From contig NZ_JADR01000005.1 in assembly GCF_000518485.1 (NCBI RefSeq), positions 62,001 through 126,000 on the forward strand: DNA of 64,000 nt, given 5' to 3'. The translations under genes were made by a program, and so were the position numbers. Below, piece after piece: positions 26,660 through 36,157 of this stretch. Numbering within the stretch: the stretch's first letter is position 1; each line of letters opens with the position of its first letter. This stretch comes from Olleya marilimosa CAM030 (lineage in GTDB: Bacteria > Bacteroidota > Bacteroidia > Flavobacteriales > Flavobacteriaceae). Below the pieces are notes generated by a model, which was not told the DNA's origin, made no database searches, and saw only the letters and a list, made by a program, of their open reading frames with translations.

Positions 26660-28501
26660 CTAATCCTGGTCAGTCTTAGATTGTACTTTTTGATTAACTG
26701 TTTTCTTTTTTGAAGTTGCTTTTTGTACAGCAGGAGTGTTAGTATTTGTATTTAAGAATTTTTTAGGGACATTTCTAGAGGCTTTAGGAGCTTCGTCTTT
26801 TTTGTTTAAATTCTTCTTTTCAGCTTCGTCGTCTGCTTTTTTAACACGTCCAATTAAGGCTTCACCAAAAAACTCTTCACCTTCTTGATAGGGTTCTAGT
26901 CCTTTAATTACAGGTAATGTAAATGGTGGATCGTCTTTAAATAAGTCTTCAACAGATTTTGGACGTTCATCATCTCGCCAATCAAAACCTCTAAGTTTTC
27001 TAGCGTTTAATGGTAAATCTTCTTCTGTGTAAAGCTTACCTTCAAATTGTAAAAGTTTTCTAAGCTCAACAACTTCTTTTTCTTCAAAATAAATAATAAT
27101 ATCTGAAGATTTTGATTTTTCTATACCTATTAACTCTTGCTTATCATTTCTACTAAAGTTAATAGATTCTGCATTTTTAAGTATATCTACTTGCTTGATT
27201 TGATTATCATCATCAAACATTCCTATTAAGCGTTTACCAGAAATTTGATTATATGAGTCCTTACTAATCGTATCCTTACTAATTAAAAAAGCATTATAAA
27301 AAACGATGAGTGAATCTAATTTTTCGGTTTTAGGATTTGATTTTAAATGAATTGTGTCACCTGTCATTTGATTGTCCAGATTCCAAAGTATAGGTTTTCT
27401 TGCAGCCGAAAACGCATCGCCTTTATTTAATCGTTTTAAGTTGATTAACTGTGTTAGTCCTGTTTTATGGTCTGCATGAATCGAATCTGCTTTGGCACTA
27501 ATATCTGATTTATACACTTTACCATTGTAATACCCTCTAGTAACACGATGTTCTGGTTTTCCTGTAACCATCAACGTGTCTGCATGCATGTATATACTAT
27601 CTTTTTCTTGGATAGTAATTGCTAATGCACGTTTGGTAATAAACACAGAGTCTTTAGCACGATAGACCTCTGCATAATGTCCTTTAATGATACTGCTATT
27701 AATGGTATCTGTAACTGTTATATTATTGGTTGCTGATGCAAAATTTAATCTTCTGTCAAAATGTAAACTGTCACCAACAATAACACGATTATCGTAGTCT
27801 ATTCTTGAGTTTCGGACAAAATAGCCAGTATCGTTTGTGGTGTCGTAAAAACCACGCTCGCTATATATTTTACTGCTATCACCAACTATTGTTGAAGGAC
27901 CATACATGTATGCGTGACCATTATCAGAATAATAATCCAGGGTTTTTGTGTTAAGCTCGTAATCTGGATTGACGAGTTTAACGCTATCTACAAAACGGTA
28001 TTTTTTGTCATTCATATAATAACGACCAATACGACTTGTAATTGTCCCAGATGAGTCCCTTACAACTTTACCTCCAGATTTATAATAGGATTCCTGTTTT
28101 GCTCTGTTGAAGTATAGCGTGTCAGATGTTATGGTAGATTGAGGATCTGTCAATACAACATCACCACTTGCAAACGCTAATTGTGTTTTACCAGAATACT
28201 CCACGTATTTAGACGTTAAGTTAATGGTGTCACCTTGCTTCATGTTAACATTTCCGTAGGCTTCGACAAAATCTTCTTTACCATAAAATATGGCTTTGTC
28301 ACAAAACATATCAATACCATCATGGTAAATATGGACTTGACCTTGATCACTTCTGGTTAGGATACTTGCTCCTGGAAAGTTTTCTTCGTCAATATCACCA
28401 AAAGCACCAGAGTCTTTAATCTCGATGGTTTTTTGTTGCGCTATTCCTAATTGCATAGTTAGCATTAAGAATAAAAAATATATGTGTTTATTAATTTTCA
28501 A
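26660..28501 (-). CDS. OstA-like (LptA/LptD N-terminal type) periplasmic protein
   Basis: The ~613-aa exported protein has an N-terminal signal segment (FLFLMLTMQLGIAQ). It is rich in repeating beta strands such as IYHDGIDMFCDKAIFY, VEAYGNVNMKQGDTINLTSKYVEYSG and ASGDVVLTDPQSTITSDTLYFNR, the OstA/LptA jelly-roll pattern that carries lipopolysaccharide across the periplasm. The C-terminal ~60 residues are Lys-rich and disordered. A GTG at 28519 would extend the frame by six codons, but it lies inside the -7 box TATTTTTG (28526-28519). The TTG at 28501 (KINKHIYFLFL) is therefore preferred, with moderate certainty. It leads an operon with the aminotransferase. Confidence 0.87.
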   Translation of the reverse strand: MKINKHIYFLFLMLTMQLGIAQQKTIEIKDSGAFGDIDEENFPGASILTRSDQGQVHIYHDGIDMFCDKAIFYGKEDFVEAYGNVNMKQGDTINLTSKYVEYSGKTQLAFASGDVVLTDPQSTITSDTLYFNRAKQESYYKSGGKVVRDSSGTITSRIGRYYMNDKKYRFVDSVKLVNPDYELNTKTLDYYSDNGHAYMYGPSTIVGDSSKIYSERGFYDTTNDTGYFVRNSRIDYDNRVIVGDSLHFDRRLNFASATNNITVTDTINSSIIKGHYAEVYRAKDSVFITKRALAITIQEKDSIYMHADTLMVTGKPEHRVTRGYYNGKVYKSDISAKADSIHADHKTGLTQLINLKRLNKGDAFSAARKPILWNLDNQMTGDTIHLKSNPKTEKLDSLIVFYNAFLISKDTISKDSYNQISGKRLIGMFDDDNQIKQVDILKNAESINFSRNDKQELIGIEKSKSSDIIIYFEEKEVVELRKLLQFEGKLYTEEDLPLNARKLRGFDWRDDERPKSVEDLFKDDPPFTLPVIKGLEPYQEGEEFFGEALIGRVKKADDEAEKKNLNKKDEAPKASRNVPKKFLNTNTNTPAVQKATSKKKTVNQKVQSKTDQD

Positions 28502-28518
28502 GATGTTATTGTTTGGCA

Positions 28519-28526
28519 CAAAAATA
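28519..28526 (-). promoter_or_regulatory. -7 box for the OstA-like operon
   Basis: TATTTTTG on the minus strand is an exact TAnnTTTG match. It overlaps the most upstream possible GTG start and so argues for the TTG start at 28501. Confidence 0.5.
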
Positions 28527-28572
28527 ACGATTTAATAGACTTAGTATTATCTATTAGGAATTATTTAAGATG

Positions 28573-28604
28573 AAAAAACCTGCTATTATATTGAATAGCA
28601 GGTT
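28573..28604 (-). terminator. Terminator of the Fur-purA operon
   Basis: A perfect 11-bp stem, AACCTGCTATT (28577-28587) with AATAGCAGGTT (28594-28604), has a 6-nt loop. On the minus strand a T-run follows. It lies 23 nt past the purA stop. Confidence 0.9.
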
Positions 28605-28627
28605 AGTAATTGTAATTTATTTTTTAA

Positions 28628-29899
28628 TTACCTAAAAATAGTCTGTTTTCTGTCTGGTCCAACAGATACTATTTTAATAGGAGTTTCTAATTCTTCTTCT
28701 AAGAAAGCGATGTAATCATTAAGTTCTTTTGGTAGTTGAGAAGCTTCACTCATTTTAGTCAAGTCTTCGCTCCAACCTTTAAACTCGGTATAAATAGGTT
28801 CTACATTTTCCGGTTCTATGTTAAACGGTAAATGCGTAATCGTTTCACCTTTATATTTATAAGCAGTTGCTACTTTTAAAGTTTCAAAACCAGATAAAAC
28901 ATCACTTTTCATCATCATTAATTGTGTAACACCATTAACGCGACAAGTGTATTTTAAAGCCACTAAGTCTAACCATCCACAACGTCTAGCACGACCTGTT
29001 ACTGCTCCAAATTCTTGACCAACTCTAGCCATTTCTTCTCCATCTTTATCAAACAATTCTGTTGGAAAAGGTCCAGAACCTACACGTGTTGTGTATGCTT
29101 TAAAAATACCAAAGACTTCTTTAATTTGGTTTGGTGCAATACCTAAACCAGTACAAGCTCCTGCTGCAGTTGTATTACTTGATGTTACAAATGGATAGGT
29201 ACCAAAATCGATATCTAAAAGCGATCCTTGAGCACCTTCGGCTAAAATGGTTTTACCATCTTTAAGGGATTGGTGTAAATAAGCTTCGCTATCTATAAAT
29301 TGTAATTCTTTGAGTTTTTCAATAGACTCAAAAAATTCAACTTCCATTTCTTCTAGATCGTATTGTACGTCTACATTATAAAATGCAATCATAGCTTCAT
29401 GCTTATTAGCTAAAGCTCTGTATTTTTCTTTCCAGCTATCTAGTTCTAGATCACCAACTCTAATACCGTTTCTACCAGTTTTATCCATGTATGTTGGACC
29501 AATACCTTTTAAAGTAGAACCAATTTTAGCTTTTCCTTTAGAGGCTTCGCTAGCTGCATCTAATAAACGATGCGTTGGTAAAATTAAATGTGCTTTTCTA
29601 GATACAATTAGTTTGGCTTTGTAATCAACATCAAATTGGTCTAAACCCTCTAATTCTTTAATAAAAACAACTGGATCGACTACTACACCATTTCCAATAA
29701 CATTCATAGCATCTTTATGAAAAATTCCTGAAGGTATAGTACGTAGTACGTGTTTTATTCCGTCAAATTTAAGTGTATGTCCTGCATTTGGACCACCTTG
29801 AAAACGTGCTATGATATTGTAATTTGAAGTTAAAACGTCGACAATTTTTCCTTTGCCTTCATCTCCCCATTGTAAACCAAGTAGTAAATCTACTGCCAT
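28628..29899 (-). CDS. purA: Adenylosuccinate synthase
   Basis: This GTP-dependent enzyme joins IMP and aspartate to make adenylosuccinate in AMP synthesis. At 423 aa it has normal length. Motifs are LGLQWGDEGKGKIVD at the N-terminus, FQGGPNAGHTL, GIGPTYMDKTGRNG, LAEGAQGSLLDIDFGTYPFVTSS and TRVGSGPFPTEL. It starts 2 nt after the stop of the Fur-family gene, so the pair is co-transcribed and probably translationally coupled. It ends at a strong terminator. Confidence 0.98.
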   Translation of the reverse strand: MAVDLLLGLQWGDEGKGKIVDVLTSNYNIIARFQGGPNAGHTLKFDGIKHVLRTIPSGIFHKDAMNVIGNGVVVDPVVFIKELEGLDQFDVDYKAKLIVSRKAHLILPTHRLLDAASEASKGKAKIGSTLKGIGPTYMDKTGRNGIRVGDLELDSWKEKYRALANKHEAMIAFYNVDVQYDLEEMEVEFFESIEKLKELQFIDSEAYLHQSLKDGKTILAEGAQGSLLDIDFGTYPFVTSSNTTAAGACTGLGIAPNQIKEVFGIFKAYTTRVGSGPFPTELFDKDGEEMARVGQEFGAVTGRARRCGWLDLVALKYTCRVNGVTQLMMMKSDVLSGFETLKVATAYKYKGETITHLPFNIEPENVEPIYTEFKGWSEDLTKMSEASQLPKELNDYIAFLEEELETPIKIVSVGPDRKQTIFR

Positions 29900-29901
29900 T
29901 T

Positions 29902-30369
29902 TTAATTAGTTGTGTTGTTATTATTTTTTTTTCGATTTCCGTAAAAATATAGTGAGTGCTTAGAGATTTCGATATCAAAGACTTCTTCAATTGTTTTTTT
30001 AATTGCCTGAATTCTTGGATCACAAAATTCTATAACTTCTCCTGTATCTTGAAGTATAACATGGTCATGTTGTTTATCAAAATAAGACTTTTCGTAATGT
30101 GCTTGATTTTTACCAAACTGGTGTTTTCTAACTAAGCCGCAATCTAGAAGCAGCTCGATAGTATTGTATAACGTAGCACGACTAACACGATACTTCTTGT
30201 TTTTCATGTTTAGATATAGGGATTCTATATCAAAATGTTCATCGTTAGAATAGATTTCTTGAAGTATAGCGTAACGTTCTGGTGTTTTTCTATGACCATT
30301 CGCTTCTAAAAAAGAAGTGAATACGTTTTTTACAATCTCTTGATTTTTTATATCTGTTTTTGCGCTCAT
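29902..30369 (-). CDS. Fur family transcriptional regulator
   Basis: The 155-aa protein has a winged-helix DNA-binding domain ([15 protein letters not shown] ... [21 protein letters not shown]) and a dimer/metal domain ([22 protein letters not shown]). The metal-binding HDH is present, but the first CXXC pair of the structural zinc site is absent (ILQDTGE at that place), so the usual four-Cys zinc site is not formed. Which metal or peroxide it senses is unknown. A TTG at 30378 lies 1 nt from the -7 box, so the ATG at 30369 is used. The operon partner is purA. Confidence 0.93.
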   Translation of the reverse strand: MSAKTDIKNQEIVKNVFTSFLEANGHRKTPERYAILQEIYSNDEHFDIESLYLNMKNKKYRVSRATLYNTIELLLDCGLVRKHQFGKNQAHYEKSYFDKQHDHVILQDTGEVIEFCDPRIQAIKKTIEEVFDIEISKHSLYFYGNRKKNNNNTTN

Positions 30370-30379
30370 AAATACCAAG

Positions 30380-30387
30380 CAAATTTA
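30380..30387 (-). promoter_or_regulatory. -7 box for the Fur-purA operon
   Basis: TAAATTTG on the minus strand, exact TAnnTTTG, ends 10 nt before the ATG at 30369. The leader is therefore only a few bases long. Confidence 0.6.
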
Positions 30388-30464
30388 CATCTTTTTTTGA
30401 GGTTGTAATCATAAAATTTAGACTTTGACAGATGTGTTATTAGACAGTTATTAACAACGCTACT

Positions 30465-32684
30465 TTAAACCCTAGTTACTTTATCAATTCCGTTAAGCTT
30501 TTTAAGATTATCCATTAGCTTTTTAAGCATGGATTTGTTGCGTACAATAACATTTATTTTTCCTTTAAAAATGCCATCATCACTCTGAAAACTTATACTG
30601 TTCATGTTGACATGCATGTTTGAAGATATGACTTTAGTAATGTGGTTTACTAATCCTAAATTGTCTATTCCAGATAGTATTATTTGAGCTGCAAACTCTT
30701 GTTGAGAAGAGTCTATCCATCTTGCTTGCATGATGCGATACGCATAATTAGATTGTAAACTTATAGCATTTGGGCAGTTTTTTTTGTGGACTTTAATACC
30801 ATCATTAATAGTTATAAATCCAAATACTGCGTCTCCTGGAATTGGATTACAACAATTGGCTAATTTGTAATCTAGTTTTTCTTCTTCTTTACCAAATACT
30901 AATAGGTCATATTTATTTGTAATTTCATCTTTATTAACCTCCTCTGCAGATATAGTTTGTTTTCTGGTAATTTTATTTTTAAAGAAACTTACTAAAGCGT
31001 TACTGCGCGAAGCAGCATACTCCTTAAGCATCGTGTTATCAATATTACCTGTACCTACACGGTAAAATAAATCTAAACTAGTTTTTAAATGAAAATGGCT
31101 TACCATTTCATTAACCGATTTTTCATTAAGCGTAATTTTAAGTTGTTTTAGTTTACGTCTTAAAATTTCTTTTCCTTCTTCGGCTATTACTTTAGTATCT
31201 TCTTTTAATAACGATTTAATTTTACCTCTAGCTCTTGCTGTGGTTGCGTAATCTAACCAGTTAGGATTAGGTTTTGCGTTTTCTGAAGTGATAATATCTA
31301 CTTGATCACCACTACTTAATTCGTGACTTAAAGGCACTAGTTTTCCGTTAACTTTGGCGCCTCTAGTTTTTTTACCAACTTCTGTGTGTATACTAAATGC
31401 AAAGTCTAAAGGTGTAGCGCCTTTAGGTAAGGACTTTAATTCTCCTTTAGGTGTAAAAACAAAAATTTCTTTAGAATACAGGTTTAGTTTAAACTGCTCT
31501 ACAAAATCGACTGCATTGGTAGACGCATTTTCTAGCGCTTCCTGCAAACGATTAATCCACATGTCTAAATTATCCTCTTTGTCTTCGGCATTTTTATATT
31601 TGTAGTGTGCTGCATAACCTTTTTCGGCTATTTCATTCATGCGTTCACTACGTACTTGCACTTCTACCCATCGTCCTTTTGGTCCCATTACAGTAATGTG
31701 TAAAGCTTCATAACCAGTGGATTTTGGAGAGGATATCCAATCACGTAATCGGGTTGGGTTGGGTCTAAAATGGTCGGTTACAATGGAGTAGATTTTCCAG
31801 GCTAAAAACTTTTCGTTTTCACGATCACTTTTATATATAATTCGGACTGCAAATTTGTCGTAAACCTCATCAAACGTGACGCCTTGCTTGTCCATTTTAC
31901 GTTTGATGGAAAAAATGGATTTAGGTCGTCCTTTTATGGTATAGTTTAAGCCTTCTTTGTCTAAGGATTTTTTAATAACATCATTAAACTCGGTTATATA
32001 GGCATCTTGTTCTTCCTTACTTTCTTTGATTTTATTAAGAATCTTGTTGTAAGTATCAGGCTCAGTATATTTTAGTCCTAAATCTTCTAATTCTGTTTTA
32101 ATATTATATAACCCAATTCTATGCGCTAAAGGTGCATAAATGTATAGGGTTTCGGATGCTATTTTTTCTTGTTTATCAGGACGCATACTGTCCATGGTTT
32201 GCATGTTGTGCAAACGGTCTGCTATTTTTATAATGATAACTCTAACGTCGTCATTTAAAGTTAGTAGCATTTTTCTAAAGTTTTCGGCTTGTAAAGACAC
32301 GTCCATGTCTTTTTCTTTACTTAAAGACGAAATTTTTGTCAAGCCATCTACAATTTTAGAAACGGTAGATCCAAATAAATCTTCGATATCTTTAATGGTG
32401 TAGTTTTCGTTATCCTCAACCACATCATGTAGTAACGCAGCAGCAATAGATGTTGCATCTAGACCAATTTGTTGCGCAACAATTTTGGCAACAGCAATAG
32501 GATGGAAGATGTAGGCTTCTCCACTTTTTCTGCGTTGAGGACGATGCGCTTCAACAGCTACGTCAAATGCTTTTCGTATTAGTTTTTTGTCCTCTGTAGA
32601 CAATGTGCGATAACTAACTTTTAACAGTTGTTTATACGCTTTGGCAATGTCTGCATTTTCTTTTTCAATATCGATTTCTGTCAT
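30465..32684 (-). CDS. rel: Bifunctional (p)ppGpp synthetase/hydrolase, RelA/SpoT family
   Basis: The 739-aa stringent-response enzyme has an HD hydrolase domain in the first ~200 residues (YIFHPIAVAKIV, ALLHDVVEDN). The synthetase domain follows, with FDEVYDKFAVRII and KSTGYEALHITVMGP. The TGS domain reads KEIFVFTPKGELKSLPKGATPLDFAF. A helical/zinc-finger-like region contains ANCCNPIPGD, and the C-terminal ACT domain reads LSGIDNLGLVNHITKVIS. The complete domain set suggests a long bifunctional Rel. An AGGAG-like purine run lies about a dozen nt before the ATG, unusual for this window. Confidence 0.97.
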   Translation of the reverse strand: MTEIDIEKENADIAKAYKQLLKVSYRTLSTEDKKLIRKAFDVAVEAHRPQRRKSGEAYIFHPIAVAKIVAQQIGLDATSIAAALLHDVVEDNENYTIKDIEDLFGSTVSKIVDGLTKISSLSKEKDMDVSLQAENFRKMLLTLNDDVRVIIIKIADRLHNMQTMDSMRPDKQEKIASETLYIYAPLAHRIGLYNIKTELEDLGLKYTEPDTYNKILNKIKESKEEQDAYITEFNDVIKKSLDKEGLNYTIKGRPKSIFSIKRKMDKQGVTFDEVYDKFAVRIIYKSDRENEKFLAWKIYSIVTDHFRPNPTRLRDWISSPKSTGYEALHITVMGPKGRWVEVQVRSERMNEIAEKGYAAHYKYKNAEDKEDNLDMWINRLQEALENASTNAVDFVEQFKLNLYSKEIFVFTPKGELKSLPKGATPLDFAFSIHTEVGKKTRGAKVNGKLVPLSHELSSGDQVDIITSENAKPNPNWLDYATTARARGKIKSLLKEDTKVIAEEGKEILRRKLKQLKITLNEKSVNEMVSHFHLKTSLDLFYRVGTGNIDNTMLKEYAASRSNALVSFFKNKITRKQTISAEEVNKDEITNKYDLLVFGKEEEKLDYKLANCCNPIPGDAVFGFITINDGIKVHKKNCPNAISLQSNYAYRIMQARWIDSSQQEFAAQIILSGIDNLGLVNHITKVISSNMHVNMNSISFQSDDGIFKGKINVIVRNKSMLKKLMDNLKKLNGIDKVTRV

Positions 32685-32730
32685 AGATTGCTCTCCTTCA
32701 TTTAAAATAGAATGAATACTAAAAATACTA

Positions 32731-32738
32731 CAAAATTA
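32731..32738 (-). promoter_or_regulatory. -7 box for rel
   Basis: TAATTTTG on the minus strand is an exact TAnnTTTG match, 46 nt before the rel ATG. No matching -33 TTG was found at 17-23 nt. Confidence 0.5.
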
Positions 32739-32819
32739 TGAATAGACAACACACATTTGTCTAATTTTGATTAAAACTGAATAAGGATATTTTGTGACGC
32801 TTTTTTTAAAATAAAAAGA

Positions 32820-33803
32820 CTATTCTTCTTTATAGACTTCCATTTTTAAACCCATACCATAATTGTTTAAACCAGCGTTTAAAAGATTAGAGTTATCGAT
32901 GTTTTTTTTGTCAAAAAGAACCCATTGTCCATTGTTTTGAAAAACACGTTTTACAAAGGTAGTTTTTTCAGAAATTTGGTCTGTAAAAGGTAGCAAAGGT
33001 CTAAAGGTTGTCGATACTTTAACAATACCACGTCTAGTTTTGACTTCTTGATATTTTTTATTTGGAAGTAATTTTCCGTTTTTGTCTGTAAAGCCTAAAA
33101 CTTGTATGGAAATGTAAATACCATCTTTTGGTATAAAAATATCAAATCCAGAGACATCAAATTCAAAAACAGGTTTGGTGTCTTGCGTAGCAATGAATAT
33201 TACTTTTTCGTAGGTTAAAACATCACCAGGAAGCCCATTATTGTTTTCGTAAAATTGGACTCTAAATAACGTTGAAAAAGGACGTTTTGCCTTATTACTT
33301 TTACCTCTTTTGTCCCAATCTTTAGCTTCGGTTTTAATAGGAATTAGCACTTTAGTAACATGCTTTGGCTTGTTGTCAGTGTTAGGAAAAAATACAGCAA
33401 TTTCGCTTTCAATAGTGGGTAACCAACATTTATAATAGTCATCGTGTGCTGTTGGCTTTAGTGTAACTTCTTTGTGTTTTCCTGAAGGTCTTGCAGTAAC
33501 GATAACCTCATCTAAAAGATCAGATTGTGGTGTTAAATAAAGGGTGTCTTTTAGTGTTTTTGAAGCAAGTTTGACATCTTTATAACCTAATGCTGAAACG
33601 AAAAGCGAATCGATATCTGAATATAGCTTTTTGGTAAAGAAAAATTTGCCATCATCATCAGCAAATATTCCATTTCCGTTTCCAAACGAAACTGTAGCAA
33701 ACGAGACGCCATTTTTTGTAATACTATCAATAATTCTAGTTTGACTAAAACTATTAATTGTAAATAGTATTGAAAGTAAAATAATGAAATGTCTAAAGTG
33801 CAT
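32820..33803 (-). CDS. Secreted protein with carboxypeptidase-regulatory-like (CarboxypepD_reg) domain
   Basis: The 327-aa protein has a signal peptide ending near TINSFSQ/TRII. The N-terminal ~90 residues (SITKNGVSFATVSFGNGNGIFADDDGKFFF ... ALGYKDV) form the beta-sandwich plug-like domain found at the start of many SusC/TonB-dependent proteins. A TARP-like DEVIVTARP follows, but no beta-barrel. The remaining ~200 residues look like a beta-rich periplasmic domain of unknown role. It is 19 nt downstream of the helicase gene and is probably co-transcribed with it. Confidence 0.82.
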   Translation of the reverse strand: MHFRHFIILLSILFTINSFSQTRIIDSITKNGVSFATVSFGNGNGIFADDDGKFFFTKKLYSDIDSLFVSALGYKDVKLASKTLKDTLYLTPQSDLLDEVIVTARPSGKHKEVTLKPTAHDDYYKCWLPTIESEIAVFFPNTDNKPKHVTKVLIPIKTEAKDWDKRGKSNKAKRPFSTLFRVQFYENNNGLPGDVLTYEKVIFIATQDTKPVFEFDVSGFDIFIPKDGIYISIQVLGFTDKNGKLLPNKKYQEVKTRRGIVKVSTTFRPLLPFTDQISEKTTFVKRVFQNNGQWVLFDKKNIDNSNLLNAGLNNYGMGLKMEVYKEE

Positions 33804-33822
33804 ACAGTTTATGTAATAATGA

Positions 33823-35064
33823 TTAATACCAACGCTTTTTCTTCTTTTTCGACGCTTCGCTTTTACGTCCTTTTTTATGTTTACTCCCTTTTTTTGCAGA
33901 TTTATGAATGATTGGTTTTGCTTTTGGGTCTAATGGGTAAGGATGATCATCTATAATATCTAATTGTAAATGAATCAGTTTTTGTATCTCCAATAAGTAA
34001 GTTTTCTCGTCTGCACTACAAAGCGAGTAAGCCATACCAGTTTGTCCAGCACGCGCAGTACGACCAATTCTGTGCACATAAGTTTCTGGGACGTTAGGAA
34101 GGTCAAAATTGACTACTGCATCTAAATTATCAATATCAATACCACGCGCAGCAACATCTGTTGCAATTAATATATTGACTTCTTTTTTCTTAAATTTATT
34201 TAATGCTTCTTGTCTTGCTGTTTGACTTTTGTCACCATGGATACTGTCCACTTTATAACTGTTTTTAAGCAGCGTTTTTTCTAATTTATCTACACCGTAT
34301 TTAGTACGTCTAAAAATAATGATGTTACCTTTTATGGTGTTTCGTAGTAAATGTAAACCTAATTCTATTTTGTCTTTTTTAGGAACAAAGTATAGTAATT
34401 GATTGACATTTTTAGACGTCGAACTGTTTTGGGCAACCTCTATACGTTGTGGCTGGTTTAATATTGTACTTGCTAATTGTTCTACTTTATAAGGTATTGT
34501 TGCCGAAAATAATAGGGTTTGTTTAGTTTTAGGACATAACCTTTCAATTTTTTTGACATCATCAATAAAGCCCATGTCTAGCATCAAATCTGCTTCATCT
34601 AACACTAATGTTTGGACATAGTCAAGATTGACAAGGTCTTGCTTATGTAAATCTAATAAACGTCCTGGCGTTGCAATTAAAATATCAACACCATCACGAA
34701 GTATTTCTTTTTGTGGATCGATAGACGCTCCACCAAATATTACTGCGCTTTTTAAGGTAGTGTAAGTCGCATAGGCTTCAAAATTTTCGGCAATTTGTAT
34801 TGCCAGTTCACGCGTTGGACTAACAATTAATGCTTTAATTTTTCTTCCTTTTTTAGGCGCGTCTTGTTTGTCAAATAATAACTGTAAAATAGGTAATGCA
34901 AAAGCAGCTGTTTTACCAGTACCAGTTTGGGCAGAGACAATAACATCTTTTTTGTTAAGTACTACAGGAATTGTTTTTTCTTGTACTAACGTTGGGTTGT
35001 CGTATCCTTTTTCGGCAATTGCGCGTAAAATAGGTCTATTAAGTTGTAAGTCTTTAAATGACAT
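33823..35064 (-). CDS. DEAD-box RNA helicase, RhlE-like
   Basis: The 413-aa ATP-dependent RNA helicase carries all core motifs: Q motif (YDNPTLVQEKTIP), AQTGTGKTAAF (Walker A), PTRELAIQI, TPGRLLDL, LDEADLMLDMGF (DEAD), FSATIP, then domain 2 with RGIDIDNLDAVVNFDLP and HRIGRTARAG. The C-terminus is a basic, unstructured tail (KKGSKHKKGRKSEASKKKKK). It likely acts in ribosome assembly or RNA turnover. A -7 box (35088-35081) precedes the ATG by 16 nt. It is first in an operon with the CarboxypepD_reg protein. Confidence 0.96.
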   Translation of the reverse strand: MSFKDLQLNRPILRAIAEKGYDNPTLVQEKTIPVVLNKKDVIVSAQTGTGKTAAFALPILQLLFDKQDAPKKGRKIKALIVSPTRELAIQIAENFEAYATYTTLKSAVIFGGASIDPQKEILRDGVDILIATPGRLLDLHKQDLVNLDYVQTLVLDEADLMLDMGFIDDVKKIERLCPKTKQTLLFSATIPYKVEQLASTILNQPQRIEVAQNSSTSKNVNQLLYFVPKKDKIELGLHLLRNTIKGNIIIFRRTKYGVDKLEKTLLKNSYKVDSIHGDKSQTARQEALNKFKKKEVNILIATDVAARGIDIDNLDAVVNFDLPNVPETYVHRIGRTARAGQTGMAYSLCSADEKTYLLEIQKLIHLQLDIIDDHPYPLDPKAKPIIHKSAKKGSKHKKGRKSEASKKKKKRWY

Positions 35065-35080
35065 GAATTAAGATTTGCTA

Positions 35081-35088
35081 CAAAGGTA
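35081..35088 (-). promoter_or_regulatory. -7 box for the DEAD-box helicase gene
   Basis: TACCTTTG on the minus strand, exact TAnnTTTG, 16 nt before the ATG at 35064. Confidence 0.55.
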
Positions 35089-35141
35089 GTTTTTTCCAAG
35101 CATTTATTGAGGCTTAATATTTTTTTACACTATACAAGGTG

Positions 35142-36146
35142 TTACTTTTTTGCTACTTGGATGGTGTAGGAAGTGACAATATCATTTTTTAGTTTTAAGT
35201 GTACGTCAAAAGTACCTATGTTTTTAAATTTACTAGCTAATGTTACCTGACCATTGTCTTGTTTTATGTATTCTAAATCACGAGTAATTTCATTAAAACC
35301 AGAATATTGTATTAATGTGACATCCTTTGTATTAATAGTGTCAGGAATTTTAAAGCTGAAATTAATGATTTCGTTTTCTTTTACAGTTGTGTTTAAATTT
35401 GAAGGACTAATAGGTGTGATTTGATGCGTAAACGTCTTACCATAAACCATTGGAGATGCTGTATAATCACTTGATATTAAAGTGCTATCCAATAACCATT
35501 TTTTATTAATTGGATAATGGTTTTTTGCAAATAGAATAGGTTCCGTTAAAAAGTAACCCAGATTATAGTCTTTAATAAATACATCATTTATAAAATAACC
35601 ACTTGACCAAGTGGCATCGCATAAATACCATTTGTCATTTAGTTTAACTGCATTCCAAGAATGATTAACTAACTGTAAGGTATCTACATTAGTGGTTGTA
35701 GAACGTCCATAACCATTAATTATTTTACATTCTATATTAGCCAAGAAGCATAATTCTTTTATTAAATAAGCATAACCTGTACACATGGTTTTGTTTTGCT
35801 TTAATAGCTTTTTTATGGCTTTATTTTTATACGCATTATTCCAATTTAAATATCCAACACTATCCTTTTGAAACTTTGTTCTGTTTTTACTAACCTTACT
35901 ATCTTGTACTAAGTCACCTTTAATATTTCTACAAACCCAAGTGTATATTGCTCTAAATTTTTCTGCTTCAGTAGGTAAATCAAAAGTCAAATTATGAGCA
36001 AGTAAGGGAAGGTTTTTTAAATCTAAGTTGCTATGACGTTTTGCTATATTATCAGCTCTGTTAAAATTGATGTCATCAAAATCGGTGATTTGAGCTGTTA
36101 ACAAGAAGCTAAATAATAAGCAAAAGAGTAGGCTTAGTTTTTTCAT
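35142..36146 (-). CDS. Secreted transglutaminase-like domain protein
   Basis: The 334-aa protein has a signal peptide (FSFLLTAQ). A transglutaminase/cysteine-protease core lies in the first two thirds: TEAEKFRAIYTWVCRNI, NKTMCTGYAYLIKELCFLAN (nucleophilic Cys), VNHSWNAVKLNDKWYLCDATW (His, Asp). All three catalytic residues are present. The C-terminal ~100 residues form a beta-rich domain. It probably acts on peptides outside the cytoplasm; the substrate is unknown. It follows the CarboxypepD_reg-like gene by 11 nt and shares its promoter. Confidence 0.9.
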   Translation of the reverse strand: MKKLSLLFCLLFSFLLTAQITDFDDINFNRADNIAKRHSNLDLKNLPLLAHNLTFDLPTEAEKFRAIYTWVCRNIKGDLVQDSKVSKNRTKFQKDSVGYLNWNNAYKNKAIKKLLKQNKTMCTGYAYLIKELCFLANIECKIINGYGRSTTTNVDTLQLVNHSWNAVKLNDKWYLCDATWSSGYFINDVFIKDYNLGYFLTEPILFAKNHYPINKKWLLDSTLISSDYTASPMVYGKTFTHQITPISPSNLNTTVKENEIINFSFKIPDTINTKDVTLIQYSGFNEITRDLEYIKQDNGQVTLASKFKNIGTFDVHLKLKNDIVTSYTIQVAKK

Positions 36147-36157
36147 ATTAAAACGCT

